A DNA stretch of 24,021 nucleotides from Thioalkalivibrio sp. Its GTDB lineage: Bacteria; Pseudomonadota; Gammaproteobacteria; Ectothiorhodospirales; Ectothiorhodospiraceae. A model generated the notes under the pieces. It was not told the DNA's origin, ran no database searches, and saw only the letters and a list, made by a program, of their open reading frames with translations. Both the position numbers and the translations under genes were made by a program. Where the stretch lies: NCBI GenBank assembly GCA_007133115.1, contig SLNI01000234.1, positions 1-24,021 on the forward strand. The letters run 5' to 3'. This document shows, piece by piece, positions 23,061 through 24,021 of the stretch (position 1 is its first letter; each line of letters starts with the position of its first letter).

Positions 23061-23422
23061 GGTTGCTGCTCCGGCTCATGCAAATTCATGCGCCGCATCA
23101 CCCAGAAGAACACCAGTGCGGTAACCGCCATGGTCAACAGCGTCGAAACCAGCAGTGCAGCCAGCAGGGGCACCCACTCGGCCCGGATCCTTGCGACGTG
23201 CAGCATGATGCCGACCCCGGCCGGCACGAACAGCAGGGACAGGTGGGACAGGACGGCACCCGCTACCGTATTCATCTGATCGGGCACTTCGCGCAGCGCA
23301 GCCAGCGCGAGCAGCAGGAGCAGGGTGCCCACGACGGGGCCCGGAATCGGGACGCCCGCTGCGCGGACAATGACTTCACCGAGCAGCTGACACACCAGCA
23401 ACGCAAGGATGGCGTGGACCAT
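23057..23422 (-). CDS. lrgA: LrgA/CidA family holin-like membrane protein
   Basis: The 121-residue product has about four membrane helices. PIPGPVVGTLLLLLAL and LSLLFVPAGVGIM are the conserved LrgA/CidA blocks. The ATG at 23420-23422 begins MVHAILALLVCQLLGE; a GTG nine codons upstream is possible. A G-rich sequence upstream could serve as the ribosome-binding site. LrgA and LrgB form one functional pair here, as the coupled start shows. Confidence 0.94.
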   Translation of the reverse strand: MVHAILALLVCQLLGEVIVRAAGVPIPGPVVGTLLLLLALAALREVPDQMNTVAGAVLSHLSLLFVPAGVGIMLHVARIRAEWVPLLAALLVSTLLTMAVTALVFFWVMRRMNLHEPEQQP

Positions 23423-23633
23423 GGATGCTGCCCCCCCGGACAAAGCCACGACTGGATGTCGCCAGACTGTAGGGCGATCCGAGGAAAACCGCGAGTGCCG
23501 GGTTCAACACCGACCCCCGCCGCCGGCACGAAATGAACACCTGGGTTGCTTCAACGTGAACGGCTGGCTAAAGATCCGGGAACGTGTGAACGGGGCCGGA
23601 AACGATCTGGCTGGCGGATTGGATAGGGTGGCC

Positions 23634-23651
23634 CGATGCCGGTCGGCATCG
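23634..23651. terminator. Perfect palindrome after the ExbD gene
   Basis: CGATGCCG (23634-23641) and CGGCATCG (23644-23651) flank GT. It lies 30 bases past the ExbD stop on the minus strand. No T-run follows, so it may be an end hairpin or a regulatory site. The remaining 23423-23633 shows no gene, RNA or clear promoter. Confidence 0.35.
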
Positions 23652-23680
23652 ATGGACTTTGGATTCGGGATCGGTTGCCA

Positions 23681-24021
23681 TCAATTCACCTCCGGTTGCG
23701 AAACGAAACCAAGCCGTGCAACGCCGGCCCGGCGGGCGTCGGCCATGATCCGGGCCAGGATTTCATAGCGGGTGTCACGGTCGGCGCGCAGATAGACCGC
23801 CAGTTCGGGGTTGGTCGCCACTGCATCGCGCAGGCGTGCGAACAGCGCCGCCTCGTCGATCGGGGCGTTGTCCCAGTAGAGCTGCCCGGCGGCGTCCAGT
23901 GCGAGCGTGACGCTGTCGACCGTCTGTTCACTCGGGGTGCTGCTTGCACGCGGCAGTTCCAGCTGTACGGAATGGGTGATCACCGGCGCGGTGACGATGA
24001 AGATGACCAACAGCACCAGCA
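23681..24021 (-). CDS. ExbD/TolR family biopolymer transport protein, 5' end missing
   Basis: The frame runs off the right edge, so the start is outside. The visible N-terminal part LVIFIVTAPVITHSVQLELP is the single membrane helix plus the start of the periplasmic domain, as in ExbD/TolR. The rest (SVTLALDAAGQLYWDN, LRDAVATNPELAVYLRADRDTRYEILARIMADARRAG) is the periplasmic domain. With an ExbB/TolQ partner it would couple proton flow to a TonB- or Tol-type envelope machine. The partner gene is presumably just outside the window. Confidence 0.93.
   Translation of the reverse strand, partial: LVLLVIFIVTAPVITHSVQLELPRASSTPSEQTVDSVTLALDAAGQLYWDNAPIDEAALFARLRDAVATNPELAVYLRADRDTRYEILARIMADARRAGVARLGFVSQPEVN

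Overview
The window is GC-rich, densely packed chromosomal DNA from a gammaproteobacterium. The gene order pcnB-folK-(deoxynucleoside kinase)-panB-panC-panD, together with hslR, ycgN and ppc, fits that class. A clear homologue of the carboxysome shell protein CsoS1D points to an autotroph with alpha-carboxysomes, for example a sulfur oxidiser of the Ectothiorhodospiraceae type. The lineage is inferred; no rRNA or tRNA gene is present to confirm it.

Layout. (1) 1-1359: end of a lipoprotein SGNH esterase, then a secreted low-complexity protein of unknown role. (2) 1375-8137: carbon metabolism. pgi and a DUF938 methyltransferase run left; glgA and ppc run right. (3) 8154-13728: a leftward run hslR, Nudix, pcnB, folK, deoxynucleoside kinase, panB, panC, panD, covering RNA and cofactor metabolism with several overlapping start/stop codons. 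(4) 13785-15639: a GST-family protein converging on, and overlapping, ycgN, which is coupled to a membrane-anchored protein of unknown function. (5) 15840-18492: a Tat-exported metallo-beta-lactamase-fold hydrolase, a WYL-domain regulator and a stand-alone HIRAN protein. (6) 18523-20649: csoS1D and ppk2, separated by a 333-base gap holding an intrinsic terminator and a 164-base imperfect palindrome. (7) 20857-22236: three small leftward genes, namely a cupin, an unknown protein, and a protein that looks like a metallo-beta-lactamase fold without its metal ligands. (8) 22326-24021: the lrgA-lrgB membrane pair, and the 3' part of an ExbD/TolR gene that runs off the right edge.

Together the genes suggest carbon partitioning (hexose phosphate to glycogen, PEP carboxylation, carboxysome shell, possibly LrgAB organic-acid export) beside pantothenate and folate synthesis. 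I see no phage, insertion sequence, CRISPR array or recognisable defence island. The least ordinary items are the csoS1D gene with no other carboxysome gene in the window, the large palindromic element between it and ppk2, the apparent pseudo-enzyme at 20857-21495, and the GST/ycgN tail overlap encoded by a 12-base tandem repeat.
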